Source: Phycomyces blakesleeanus NRRL 1555(-) (Eukaryota; Mucoromycota; Mucoromycetes; Mucorales; Phycomycetaceae). From it: a stretch of 64,000 nucleotides of DNA. Position numbers and translations under genes: made by a program. The stretch lies in contig NW_017265137.1 in assembly GCF_001638985.1 (NCBI RefSeq), forward strand, positions 2,877,722 through 2,941,721. Reading direction: 5' to 3'. Shown piece by piece: positions 22,378-34,223 of the stretch. Position 1 is the stretch's first letter, and the number at the start of each line of letters is the position of its first letter. A model generated the notes under the pieces. That model ran no database searches. It was not told the DNA's origin and saw nothing but the letters and a program-made list of their open reading frames with translations.

Positions 22378-25300
22378 CTAAATGTCAAAGACTTCCTTAA
22401 ATACAACATTGTCTGTAAATACAGTATTTGCCGTTTCATTGGAATTTGCTGGTGTATCAAGCATTATCTTGATTGTAGAAGGTTTTCTGACCCAGGATAG
22501 AGCAACATACAGCTGGCCATGGGAGAATACTGGGGCAGGGAGATATAATCCAACACTCTCAAGAGTTTGACCTTGTGACTTGTTTATTGTCATTGCGAAT
22601 GCAAGACGAACTGGAAATTGGAACCGCTGGAATTCAATTTCACCATTTGATTCAGATGGATTAAGCTTTATTCTTGGAATAAGAGATACTTGCCCAGCAT
22701 TTGATCCAGTCACAATTGTTGCTCTGATGACAGATGTTCCAAAAGAGTTGCAAATCAGGCGTGTACCATTACAGAGACCGTTTTTTGGGTCAAGATTGCG
22801 AAGAAGCATGATAGGACATCCTTTTTTTAAGGACAGTGAGTGAGGTGGTAGGGATCTAGGATCAATGGTATTTAGTAGCTCAACTGGATATGTCAACTGA
22901 CCATCTTCATCAATTCCCTGGTCGACGCTCTTAAACTCTCGTGCCTCTCCAGGAAACTGGCTCAGAAGAATATCATTGAGTTTCTTGACATCTTTATTCT
23001 TAGGAGTAAGCAAAGCACGGCCCATGAGGAAATGAGGGTTGGCTGCATTAGAGGAGAGATCATGGAAAACTGCTTTGGCCAGATCAGCAGGATTACATCC
23101 AGAAAGTAACATATGGGGCGGAATTGGGATGGTGTCATCACCGCCTGTTGTGTGGGCAGAACCACTACCAACTTGCAAGAGAAATGCTCCAAATTCCCTA
23201 AGCTCTAATGTTTCTTGTTCATTATTTGCTTGGGCAATTCGCATGTTTGTTGTAAGCCACAAGGTTTTTACATTTCTCCATGCAGATGCTTTCTTGATAC
23301 ATTGGCTTACAACCTGAGCTCTTGTTGCCTTGGGTATAACAGGAAGGACCTGCCAAAAATTGTCTCCAAAGATAAACAACTTCCCTCCAAATGGAACGTT
23401 TTCAAGCAATGGATCGACAGCCTTCATTATATCTTGCATGGATCTGCTTACAGTATTAAAAACATCTTTACTAATCATAGAAGCTTCGTCCCAGATAACC
23501 AATTCCGATCTTCTAATAAGTTGTGCCGTTTGCAAGTTTGCATTGATGGAGCATAAGGAGTTAAGATCAACTTGCACTGGAATCTTAAACCTGGAATGTC
23601 CTGTACGCCTACTGTCTAACAGCAATGCAGCAATTCCACTTGTTGCTACTGCAAGAGCAATTTTTTTTGTTGGCGAGTTTTTTGAAGCAAGGCATTAAAG
23701 ACAAATGTCTTTCCCGTCCCACCTGGACCATCAACAAAGTACAATCTTGAGGCTCCCACGTTTTCTTCAATTGCACTTAATACTGTTGTATAGACACGTC
23801 TTTGTGAATTATTGAATGTCAATGTATCTGGATCTGGCAAAAGCTGGGCTTGATCGCATAAATCTTCTTGTCCTTGTATGATGGCTTGAACATCTTGCCC
23901 ATTTGGGCTAAAGTGCTGGATGTCAGGCATTGGTGGAAGAACAAATCCAGTGAACAACATGAGAGACATAGAGTTGGCAGATAGATGACTTTCGATATCC
24001 CATAAACATCTGTCAAACATATCTTGTGTGGGGCTAACGCAGGAATTCCACTACTTTCTCTTGCCAAATGAAGATAATCTTCAATCATAGAATCGCGATG
24101 AGCAAGCCACAAAGAGAAAGGATCTGATACTGCACAGAAAATCAAAAGAATAGCAAAGAGTCTTCGTAAAGAAAATGGGATCTGATGAGCTGCTGTCTCT
24201 TCCATACAGTTACTCCACTCATCATCATTCAAAAGTAATCTCAGAGCACGACATGCAGCTTGGTTTGTTTCATACACACATCCTTCTACTGTACGTATGT
24301 CTTCAAAGCTTTTGGCCCCTTTAACATTATGCAGCAGTAATCGTAACAAATATTTTTCAATATCTCTTGGAGACACTGTGTAAACTCTGCCAATCATTCC
24401 TTTATCAAATCTCTTACGTGCTGTCCATTTTCGTTCTTTTGTATTCCATACATAAAGAGAAGGAAAGTCAACGTAAAGAAGTTTTTCAGATGATGGGTGT
24501 GTAGCATTATAGTGGAAATATCTCATTAAAGTAGTGTTTTTTCTGGAATTTGCAACATCCTTTGGGTTAGAAGATGGATTATAATATACAGGTTGGGCAT
24601 TTTCCAGATGGATTAAAAGTCGTTGATGGCTGGGATACTCTTGATGAAGCTTGAAAGAAAATATTCTCCAGCATGCTTCAGAAGCGGAGACATACCGAGC
24701 ATCAAGAAACTCATTAACTTCATTTACATGCTCTTGTTGTTGTTGTGGAGCAGAATTGGTGGGTGTAGGCTGCACACGGGCCATTGCACGGTCATGTCCT
24801 ATATATACATATTTGTAGAGGTATTTTATGGCAGAAACAGAGGTGCTAATCTCAACATTTATATGAGCATTGTATTTTGCATATATGTATCTATTGTGTG
24901 GAACAACCCATTTATTATCTATGATCTTTGGCCCTCTTCTAATAACTCTTCCATTTCGACTGCATTGATAAATAGGATATCTGTTTCCACCATTGCTAGT
25001 CTCATTGCAAAGCTTTTTAGGATAATTCTTTGAACAGATCCCATTCTTCATGCATGGTGCTTTTGGATATTTCTTTCCGCATGGGCCATGCATCATGCAT
25101 TTTTTTACTGTTTCATATGCCAATGGCTCAGTTTCAGGATCTGGGATTTCAGCCGAAACTATTCTGTCAAAATCATTTATTGTTTTTGGTTTATCTTGTG
25201 GTCGCAAAATCAAATGAATGTGGGCATGAGGAAGTCCGCGCTTTTGAAATTCAATGACATATATAAAGGCCAAAACTTTCCCCAGAATATTTTTTTTGTA

Positions 25301-27262
25301 AGGTCAATCATGAGCTCTTTGAGCTTCATATTGAAAACCCGAGAACAAAGATCTGGTCTGTCATTAGCTTTTTGCCCAGCCAACAGAGAATTTGTGATTT
25401 CTGGCCACTTTGAATTGCAAGTGAAAGTTATGAACAAATCAGACTTGCCAAAACGACGCACAATACTCATTGAATCTTGATAAAGTTGAGCCATATACCG
25501 GGGGCTACCAATAAAAGAAGATGGAAGAATAACTCTCTTTCCAAGATTTGCAAGATTACAATCGTTATGGATAACAGCATCCTGAATTCCACTATAAAGA
25601 TCTACATGGAGACGATTTTGATTGCTGGTGATGAAGTGCAGCCAATTGTGCTCAACTTTGGCATACATATCAACAATATATTGTTGAAAGAGACGGCCAA
25701 AAAGATGGAGGAGGTGCTGTGTGTTGTGTCGATACATCAAACAGTTTGAGTACCATTGCATTACTGTGACATGCTCTCCTGACAATGAGCTGGCATCAAT
25801 GGTCCAACCATCTTCACTATGTGGAAAGAGCAGCACATAGTGTAAAGCATCATAAGATCAGTGGTACTCATTGATGCTCTGTTGGAAGTTGGCTCTGGTG
25901 TGCAGCACAATGTCTCTTGAAGTACTCTCTTCATTATTCATACTAAGAACTGCTATTTCACTTGCAGTTGGAGCATTGTACCGTCTTTGATCTCGAGGCC
26001 CCTCAGCTACTAAACGCAAAGTGAGATCTATAGATTGTCCCTTTTCCCAAGAAATTTGATCCATTGTTCTGAAGAGATGTACAAATGGATTTGTTTCCAT
26101 AAGAATGGACTGAATCTTCTCCAAAACACTTCTCTCCAATTGTGGGGAATGGTACTGTCTTTGATCTATCTGAGCAGCACTATCATAAATATAGATCTGA
26201 GCGAATTTTGGGTGAGCGATATCAGATTCTGTCACTGGCAAAATAGATCCAATTCTATGACAAATTGTTCCATGAATCCGGAAGTTGTATGCCCCATTGA
26301 TATTGTTGCCAACAGAGGTATCAATTTTAGCTCCCAAAGAAGTAAAGCTCATTGTACTATTATAGCTTCGAATGTTTTCAAGAAACTTCTTTCCATCACG
26401 TGTTCTATAGTTCAAAAGCTCAGCAATTCCTGTAGGTGTTGGCTCAATTTGGGGGAGAACATGTTTTCCTTTGTTACAACACATAGAGAACGTGGGGCTT
26501 CTTAAAGAAGAACGACTGTTTTTTTTCATGTGCCCACATCATTGCCCCACAAAATCGACACTCGATATCCATATATCCCCTGTTATCAACTGCTGGTTCT
26601 GAAATAGCTGGAAGTCGGGCAATATTATTCAAGCCTCTGCCTCGATTTCTAGATCCTCTTGCTCTGCTACTGTTATTGTTTGGACAAAATCTGCTTGTAA
26701 TTTGGCGATGATCAGTTCCGTTACAGTGAGGACAATGGGGTAAAATTGATCCTCTATTCACAGTTGAAATCTTCTCGACTTCTTCTTCTCTTCCAGTCAC
26801 TTCTTCGTCAGATGAAGTGACCTCGACTTCTTCTTCTCTTCCAGTCACTTCTTCATCGGATGAAGTCTCCTCAATCTCTTCTTCCATGACTGCTTCAAGA
26901 ACTTCAGTAATAGTCTCATTTGCGAGTGGAAATTCAGTCAACTCAGAAACTGAAATAAAAGTCAATGTTTCTATGTCCAAATTTTGGTCTTGGACAGGCT
27001 CACTTCTTATTCTCAAGGCAGTAGCTATTTTTTTATAAACACATTTATTATTAAAATATATATATAATACTTGCAGTAATACACATAAGTGTATAAATAA
27101 ATAGTTACTTTGGCTACTTTCTGCAGGATATTCATCTACATTAGTTCTCTTTTGAGGAATGTGGAGAGAAATGTTCTTTGGGTTCATGAGACATTGCTTA
27201 TGAGTACTTCTGCTATGTCCAAGCATATGGCAAGCAGCACAATGACGTTGAGTAGATGACAT
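22378..27262 (-). pseudogene. Helitron-2 Rep/PIF1 helicase (frameshifted)
   Basis: Start ATG at 27262. The first exon (to 27109) has a zinc-knuckle-like HCAACHMLGHS...C cluster. An 84-nt GT-AG intron (27025-27108, phase 1) lies where Helitron-3 has one. Exon 2 has a duplicated acidic repeat (EEVEVTSSDEEVTGR), a second Cys/His cluster (CPHCNGTDH) and an RG-rich patch. Lesions: frameshift in an A8 near 26524; TGA for Arg at 25858; the same A8 (T8 in plus) frameshift at 25290-25297 as in Helitron-1; a missing C near 24032; a missing base near 23655. HUH, tyrosine and helicase motifs are otherwise as in Helitron-1, with the normal Walker A GPGGTGKTF. Ends TAG at 22378. It needs repair in several frames and cannot be functional as assembled. 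Confidence 0.88.
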
Positions 27263-27286
27263 TTTATTTTTCGGTTTTTTTTTCAA

Positions 27287-27754
27287 AGTTAGAGTTTGGT
27301 TTGATAGTTATATAAGTTTTTTGGCAATAGTTTGTAAAATAAATTCAAGGGGTTAATACCTCGGTATATAATGTGACATAGTAATGTCAGGAGCAGATTG
27401 GAATTGGCACTCAGTTCCAATCCTACCCAATCAGGAACAACTACTCCAACTGCAGTAGTTGGGTGAGCAAGGCCAAGAAGAAGAAGACAACCATTGCTCA
27501 GCAAGATACCGCAGCAAAAGGACTTAGCTAGAATCTAGGATACTGTGGCATCTTATAAATTAATATAAATATCACAAATATTATCACAAATAAACATTAT
27601 CTTTATCTTCATATTTCATTCTATCTTATTATCTTATTGTGTGACTTCTCGCATATTACAGTAAAAGTGCTAGATTTTAGATGTGAATAGATGTTTTACA
27701 GGCAAATTCGTATATCACGTGATGCTGCTTTTTGATTGATTTTAGATATATAGA
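27287..27754 (-). promoter_or_regulatory. Helitron-2 5' terminal and leader region
   Basis: 468 bp without coding potential between the first ATG and the terminus. It contains ATCACGTGAT at about 27715-27724, an E-box palindrome also seen (as TCATGTGAT) upstream of Helitron-3 and the HTH gene. No TATA box is certain. Confidence 0.4.
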
Positions 27755-28024
27755 TAGTATTTTTTTTTGTAAACGTTGTATTTTTTTTATATAACTGCCA
27801 TATTTTTTTATATAAGTACCAAACGCCTAATGTAATAGCACTTCAATATATGTAGATCTTTCTACAAAGATACGTCATAGAAAATATCTATAGAGAGAAC
27901 TAACAGAATATGCAAACTTTTCTCCAGATTACTTTGTTGAAGTTAAATACCTTACTACAGTTATAAGATAATAAAGCAAGTATTTCATTATAATAATTAT
28001 GTTAAAATTGAAAATGCAATGATA

Positions 28025-28408
28025 TTATTTGTATTCTTTCTTTATTGCAGAGTAAGTTTTGAATAAAAGATTGATTTTTTCGTCACTTGTAGCCTCCTTG
28101 TTGTTTTTAATGAAAAAAACGACTGGAGACTTTCTCCAGTTCAAAATATAGCCACCAGCAGTTGTTTGTTTCATATTTACTATCTTGCTGGCTTTTTCGA
28201 TAGTTAATCCCCTTATGAAGTAGAGATAAAGAAGCTTTTTTATATCTTTATCCGTATGCTTTTGATATTGCCCTCTACTTTTTTTGGGGGTTTCGTCTGT
28301 TGTTGACGGGGCAGAACTTTTTGGATCTTCAGGCTTTTCAGGCTCTTCAAGTTCTTCCATGATTTTTTCAAAGGCACTGTTATATTCTTCAAATTTCTCG
28401 TGTAACAT
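28025..28408 (-). CDS. Small helix-turn-helix protein (copy d, intact)
   Basis: 127 residues, ATG 28408 to TAA 28025. Residues 1-45 are acidic and proline/serine rich (EELEEPEKPED). Residues 50-95 are a helix-turn-helix (DKDIKKLLYLYFIRGLTIEKASKIVNMKQ-TTAGGY). The C-terminus is 'FKTYSAIKKEYK'. It resembles only the DNA-binding portion of Tc1/IS630-type transposases; no DDE domain follows. Copy c at 10717 has the same end, so the short length is ancestral. It could be a self-repressor or a helper-dependent remnant. Intact frame suggests recent activity or selection. Confidence 0.6.
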   Translation of the reverse strand: MLHEKFEEYNSAFEKIMEELEEPEKPEDPKSSAPSTTDETPKKSRGQYQKHTDKDIKKLLYLYFIRGLTIEKASKIVNMKQTTAGGYILNWRKSPVVFFIKNNKEATSDEKINLLFKTYSAIKKEYK

Positions 28409-28449
28409 TTTAGGATTTTCTGATAATAAAAGATGAAAAAATAAAGAAA

Positions 28450-30250
28450 TAGAAAGATATGTTAAAATGACATATTTTATATAAATACAGTTATATCTAG
28501 TATATAGTAGTTATAATGAAATAGTAATTACTTAAGATGCAAGATAAAAATCAGAACACAAGTTGAAGCAGCAAGAATAGATGTAAAGAAGATTAAGTTA
28601 TTGTTAAATAGTATTAGTCATTATATTTTCAGCTTTTTATATCAAAAAATAATATTCCAAGGTCCACTAAATAAAGTAGTACAAATTGAACTCAAGGAGA
28701 TAAAAAATAAATAGGACAATATATTACTTGCAGCCATAAATTTATTATAAACATTCTTTTTTAAAAGAGATATCATAATTCTCTCTCTTTCTATTTGGTG
28801 TTTATATACCAAAACTCTTTATTTCTCTTCTTAAATCAGCAATAAATCTCATTCTCATGCTCACTTCAACAACTAAATATTACTCTGACAATTAAAACAC
28901 TGCTTAAAGCTCTACATCTCATAGATTTTTTTATTATTTCCAGATCACATTATGTTTCTGTATGTAAATAAAGCCTATACCTCGGAGTCATTAATATTAA
29001 TCTCTAAATAATCTATAGTATTTTGAACAAAAGCTATAAATCTGAAAAGAAAACGTGACAATTCAACCCTCCACCTACAAAGAAACTATAAGATCAAACA
29101 TCTACCTGTATGATAGGAACCAGTCTACACATATTCATAATGCTTTTAAGTGCATTTCACCAACTATATTTTTTCGAAATCCAACAGTAGAATTCACTCT
29201 ACCAACCATACAAAAACTTGCCAATTTTTATCTCAAATATCCAGTAATCTGATTGACTACCACAGCAATTGTATTTCTTATGAACCTGGTCCTACACAAG
29301 CATCTGATACCATTACAAAAAAGAATCCAAAAATGCTATATTTATTCAGCATCTGCTCTAATCATTTTACAATGTCAGAATCCTGATCTTCTTAATATCA
29401 AACTCAACAACTCTTTGTAATCTGCCCTCGAAACAAGTAAATGTCCAACAATCTGTTAAATAACTGAAAGTGTTCCAAGAATTATACTTTGCCCACAATA
29501 CTACCCAATCTCAATTTTGGAAACCCTCATGATACAAAATACCAAAAAAAAAACCAAATATTACACACACAAAAACAGTAACAAAAAATAGCACAAGCTC
29601 ATGACAAAAAAAAGAAATAAAAAAAGAATGAAAAAAAAAGAGATGAAAGAATAAAAAAAAAAAAAAAAGAAATAAAATAATAAAAAAAAAAAAATAAAAA
29701 AATAAAAAAAAGAAATAAAAAAAAGAAATAAAAAAAAAGAAATAAAAAAAAGAGAAATTAAAAAAAGAAAAATGTAATAGCAATTTTAAAAATAATTCTC
29801 CAAATAGTATAACTAGCATTTTTATTCATAAATTTTTATAATATACATAACCATTTTTTCGCAAATAATTTCTGAAAAACTGAAAGTCTCAATAACTGAA
29901 AAACTGAAAATCTCAATAACTGAATTTCGAGCTTTTCCTTGGCTCTATACAAAAAAAAACTTTCTTTTTTTATTTTTTTTTTATTTTTTTTTATTTTTTT
30001 TTGGTTGGGCAAACCCATGAGAAGAAATCCCACCCCTTCCTTCGAGACAGAGGACAGGACACCATAAAGGCTCTGGTAGCACTGTAAATTGGCTAATAAA
30101 ATAAATGTTCTTAAAAGTGTGAAGAAGCTTAATATGTAAACATTCATTATTCTTCAACACGTTCTTTATCCAAATATATTAAGACAACAGGACAAGACTA
30201 TACCTTGGTAGAAACGTTTAAGTTATTAAAATATTTTTTTTGGTATATAT
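28450..30250. other. AT-rich spacer with no recognised gene
   Basis: No supportable gene in about 1.8 kb. 29055-29250 is open on the plus strand for 65 codons without recognisable family. 29540-29770 is an A-rich low-complexity tract (AAAAAAGAAATAAAA units) and 29950-30001 a T-rich tract. These produce long Phe/Lys-only frames that I do not count as genes. Confidence 0.6.
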
Positions 30251-30325
30251 ACCCCAGTGTCTTAATAAAAGTTTCTCAGTTATCTTTCTTCCTCAATTTT
30301 AACACCCTTTTTATTGTCAAAAAAA

Positions 30326-31837
30326 ATGCCTACTTCCAACAACTCCCTTGAATTTGTTATGGACAAGCACTGTGAAATGGTCAGTCACAGCCGTTCTGCA
30401 GACCAAACCCAGTTTTCTGGAATTGCTTTCGACCCCTTGTGCGATTTCAACCAAGAGATTGTCGACAAAATGCATGGAGAAGTTGTACTCCGATATGTGA
30501 CAGATGTCTTTGTCAACCATGCCAATATGGAATGGACCCGTACCTCGGCCGGAAACTCAGCAGTCATGAACCTCTTAAGTCTCAGAAGTTTTTTGCCAAC
30601 TGAAGTCAACGAGGCCACCACCAAAATCATTGTTGCACAGAAGCCAAAGACGAATCTGCCGGAGAAGGTTGGCCCTGATTCTGTTCCCACTGCAGAAAGC
30701 ATAGGTCAAGGTTTGTACCGAAAGTACAACCAAAACCAGGTGAACAAGCTCTTCTCCTTGGTTTTCTCAGAAAATGAGACTGCTGCTGCTGCTGCCAGGG
30801 AAACGGGGATCAATGTCCGGACAGCCCAGAACTATGTCAGGCTGGCCAGAGAGAAGATCCAGGCCGATTTTGATGCTGCCACAGTGGAGACTGATGAGTC
30901 CAATGGGCTGGAGACGATGGAGGTTGAGGAGGTTTCTGCACCTAAAGAACGAAAACATGGCAACCAAAAGTTGTTCCAGGCGCACTCTGCTTTTTTTTTG
31001 AAGTTTTTCGAAAATAAATCAGATGCTACCTTGGAACAAGCAAGGATAGCTGTCATGGAAGAGTTCTCTGGGCTGCAGATTACCAAATCAGCAATCCAGA
31101 AGCACTTGGTGAAGAAGTGTGCCCTGACAATGAAGAAGTTGGAGAAGCTGCCTGAGAAGAGAGACGACGTCAGTACAATTGAGATGAGACGAGACCGCAT
31201 TTTGGAGTGACAACAACTTGCAGATTTCAACTATCTGTCAAACTGTGTGTTCATCGATGAAGCAGGCTTCAACATGCACATCAAGAGAACTTTTGGCCGT
31301 TCCATCAGTGGCACCCCAGCTAAGACAACTGTCCTGACGCAGAGAGGTGTGTCCATCACCATCCTTGGTGCAATGTGCGAGAGAGGGATTGTCAGTCTCT
31401 TGTTGAAGAAACCCACTGCAGTCACAACAAAGAAGAAGAGAAAGTTGGACATCTACACCAACGTTGAGGTGAATGGCCGAATTGGTACCAGGACCCAGCA
31501 TTACCTCAACTTTTTTAGTCATACAATGGACGTTCTGGACAGCCAGAGTATACAAGGACGTTATCTCATCATGGATAATGCTCCTATCCATAAGGCCGAT
31601 GAGGTGAAAGACTTTATTTCTTCCCGTGGGTACAAGTGTGCATATCTTCCTGTGTATTCACCTTTCCTGAATCCAATTGAGGAAATGTGGTCCAAGATCA
31701 AGTTTGGTGTCTGCAGAGAAGAGATTACAGAGTCAGATGGGCTCATCTTAAGGATTACAGAATCAGCTGAGACTGTCACCCTTTCGGACTGTTTGGGTTG
31801 GATTAACCATGCCATTTCATTCTTTCCTGCTGTTTGA
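30326..31837 (+). pseudogene. IS630/Tc1-mariner transposase 2 with internal TGA
   Basis: ATG 30326. A long N-terminal region precedes a helix-turn-helix (about 140-180, 'SENETAAAAARETGINVRTAQNYV'). The catalytic motifs are all present: VFIDEAGF, IMDNAPIH and FLNPIEEMW, with 34 residues between the second Asp and Glu. The frame is broken only by TGA at 31208-31210. The preceding and following residues read RILE-stop-QQLADF where the transposase at 17418 has VQKWQQTDMDF, so the TGA replaces Trp. The final stop at 31835 is also TGA. The stretch after it is T-rich and not protein-like. Otherwise undamaged, 503 codons. Confidence 0.82.
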
Positions 31838-31849
31838 ACAGAGAGCAAA

Positions 31850-32491
31850 AGCTTTAAGTATGTCTTTTATATCTATTTAAGCTCTTTACACTTTATGTCT
31901 TTTTTTATTTTATTTTTATTTTTTACTACTTTATGTCCTTCTTTTTCTTATTTTTTTTTATCACTTTATGTCCCTCTTTTCCTTATTTTTTTTACTGCTT
32001 TATGTCTCTCTTTTTTTATTTGTTTTACTGCTTTATGCTTTTCTTTTTTTATTACTTTGTATTTCATTATATCTTACTTATTATTATGTGTTCTATTTCT
32101 CTATCAACTAATTATGCCTAATAAAAATATCCATGTTTTATGCCAAAAAAATACAACATTTACAAAAAAAAATACTATGGTTATATAAAAAATACGACAT
32201 TTACAAAAAAAAAGTATGACGTTTACAAAAAAAAGTATGACATTTACAAAAAAAAGTACGACGTTTACAAAAAAAATACTATGGTTATATAAAAAAATTG
32301 TAAGGCATAAGGATAAAAAATTTGAGTGCCATGTACCCTTCCGCCAATAGTAAAAGGGGGGAGCAAATTCAGATGGCAATGGGAGCAAATTCAATTTCTA
32401 TAGAAGCCAATCAGATGTCAATGGGTTCTAATTAGATGGAAACGGATGCTAATTAGATGGAAATGGGTGCCAATTGAATGGATAAAACCAG
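31850..32491 (+). repeat. T-rich tail and subterminal repeats of mariner-2
   Basis: 31880-32100 is T-rich with repeated 'CTTTATGTCTTTTTTT' units. 32140-32310 has A-rich GTTTACAAAAAAAA minisatellite units. 32360-32491 has about six degenerate copies of a 20-bp motif (GATGCTAATTAGATGGAAA, GGTGCCAATTGAATGG and similar). These are candidate transposase-binding repeats. Confidence 0.6.
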
Positions 32492-32534
32492 TATGTCTTA
32501 ATTAACAAAAAGGGGAACCAATTGGTATAATATT

Positions 32535-32581
32535 CACTGCAAAAAATGCCCAATTCCCATACGTGATAGGATGTAAAATTC
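32535..32581 (+). repeat. CACTA-2 left terminal inverted repeat
   Basis: CACTGCAAAAAATGCCC continuing to TGTAAAATTC, preceded by ATT. It pairs with 44306-44353. Confidence 0.88.
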
Positions 32582-32828
32582 TGTGTGATTTTTGAAATAC
32601 ATTCCAAATATTATACAACAATTCTCAGAATGATAGGAAAACTAGCTACTAAATATTAAACACCTAGATTCTATGGATAGAATGGGTCTGTGCGTGGTCA
32701 TAGAGTTCTGTTATATCTCATTATATCCGAAACCTTAATTGAATTCTGAGTTTTTTTTTCTAGTAAAATGTTACATTTATTTTGTGTATTGCCTATTTAT
32801 TCTTGTTTTGGACTCATTCAAGAAGGTC

Positions 32829-34223
32829 ATGGCTCTTCCCATTACTCCACCGGATCCACTTGGGGACCCCCCCTCAACTTTCGGCTCACCCTCACCTCAC
32901 TCCACCACCCCATCCAGCCCCACCACCTCACAACGCACGTACTTGGTCGCTGCTACTCTCGCACCTACTGCTCTTCTTCCTCACCAACCTCGTATCATAT
33001 ATGGCGATTCCATTGATGGGTTACCACGCATCTGGCGTGCTGGCACTGCACCCCACACTGTTTGTTATAACGCTCCTCTTCCCACTTCTCCTCTCCACAA
33101 TGCCTTCTGGCATGCCCTGAAAAGCTCTGCTTTTGCAGACTCTATCGTAAAAGTTACTCTTCCCAGTCGTTCTGCTCCTACTGCTCTCGAGGTCCAATTC
33201 CTCGACGCTGCTTCCTGTGCTATTGCGTGCGTGCATCCTATTTTTGTTTCTGATCAACACTTCCCAGCCTGTATTGCCGTTGCTCCTGGTCGCAAGGTAT
33301 ATCGGGTAACATTGTCTCGACTCCCTGGTGTTCGTTATACTGATTTAGTAACTGGACTTCAACGGTGCCTTGCCCCTTTCGGAATTGTACGCGAAATTGT
33401 GGTCCACGAGAGTTATACCTTTTTCGATGGCACTGGCAGTGTCCTCCTTGAACGACCCGACCCACCAGCTCAGCAAGTCGCCAAGCTTGCCTACGAGATT
33501 TCTTACAACGACAACACTGCCATCCTTGGAGAATGGGCACATATGGGCTCCCATTGCAAATACTGCAAACAAATGGGCCACGACATTGATGCCTATCCTG
33601 CACGCTCTTCAGAAACACGCACCTGTCACAGCTGCAACAAGCCTGGCCATTTGCAAGCTAACTGTCCCCACGTCTCCAAACCTGGTCATAGGTCAGCAAC
33701 CACTAACAAACGCTCTCGCCACCTCAACCATGTTCCTCACTAGGATCACATTGTGCTGCCCCGCCCCCTGACAACTAATCTCCCCACTGGTACATCTGCG
33801 GATTCCATCCACAATCCGGCTAACAAAGCTTCATCTTCTCTTCTGCCAATTGAACCACAACGCAAAGCCAAGGTAGTCAACCATGCTGAAGAGGAAACAC
33901 CATCCGACAACACTGCCTATATTGTAGATCCTGAAGACGACACAATGCTTGACGCCCTTCCAGAACAGGTAAATTCTGACAAAGCCCAATTGCAACAGGA
34001 GCCTGAGAAGGCTGCCGATGAGCAGGCTCTCCTGGAGGCTATTCAGGCTACTGAAACTGAAAGAGTACGTCGTCTTACCCGACATACGCCCAACCGCAAC
34101 ATGAGACGCAGTCTTTCCACGTCCCCCACACGCAGGAACACTGCCTCTCGTAACTCTTCGCTCTCCCCTCCACCCCGGTTCACCCGTCAAGCCCTCGGCA
34201 CAGAGGCCAAATCTAACCAATGA
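32829..34223 (+). pseudogene. LINE ORF1, CCHC zinc-knuckle RNA-binding protein (TAG inside)
   Basis: ATG 32829 is preferred over the upstream in-frame codons because the N-terminus becomes proline/serine rich (ALPITPPDPLGDPP) like other ORF1p. Around residues 240-290 are Cys/His clusters CKYCKQMGHDIDAYP and CHSCNKPGHLQANC, the second a canonical C-x2-C-x4-H-x4-C knuckle. TAG at 33741-33743 interrupts the frame. The sequence continues in the same frame through an acidic and then Ser/Arg-rich C-terminus to TGA at 34221, which overlaps the ORF2 ATG. ORF1p would chaperone LINE RNA. Confidence 0.75.

Larger units (their letters stand above)
17077..27754 (-). mobile_element. Helitron-2, complete ends, with nested composite element
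   Basis: Read on the minus strand, it starts TCTATATATCTAAAAT at 27754 and ends CCGCTCCCCTAG at 17077. The flanks are A at 17076 and T at 27755 (plus-strand reading), so it lies exactly between A and T of a target in the minisatellite of copy d. No target duplication, as expected for Helitrons. Without the 5-kb nested unit it is about 5.6 kb. Its gene order equals that of Helitron-3. Confidence 0.88.
16605..28450 (-). mobile_element. Small Tc1-like element, copy d (split by Helitron-2)
   Basis: The terminus CTGGTTTTATCCATTC begins at 16605 after TA. Then come the degenerate 20-bp repeats (16610-16730), a CCCCCC-rich junction, and T-rich minisatellite (16795-17076) with alternating 'TTTTTTGTAAACGTCGTA' and 'TATATAACCGTAGTA' units. 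The sequence breaks at 17076 and resumes at 27755 with 'TAGTATTTTTTTTTGTAAACG', the expected next repeat. The HTH gene follows at 28408-28025. The right boundary is estimated. Confidence 0.65.
30250..32491 (+). mobile_element. Tc1/mariner element 2
   Basis: Contains the transposase at 30326 and a tail that matches copies c and d: GTTTACAAAAAAAA/GTTATATAAAAAAA tracts (32150-32300), 'AGTAAAAGGGGGGAGC', 20-bp degenerate repeats (32365-32475), ending ATAAAACCAG at 32491 followed by TA. A TATATATA box at about 30245 precedes the gene. No matching 5' inverted repeat was recognised, so the left end is approximate. Confidence 0.65.

Noticed and set aside
29511..29819. Open frame of mostly Phe/Leu on the minus strand
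   Set aside because: Low-complexity A/T tract, no start context or family.
31895..32188. Continuation of the mariner-2 transposase past its final TGA
   Set aside because: T-rich repeat giving Phe/Leu/Tyr only; no likeness to the C-terminus of the other transposase. It is therefore counted as evidence against universal UGA readthrough.
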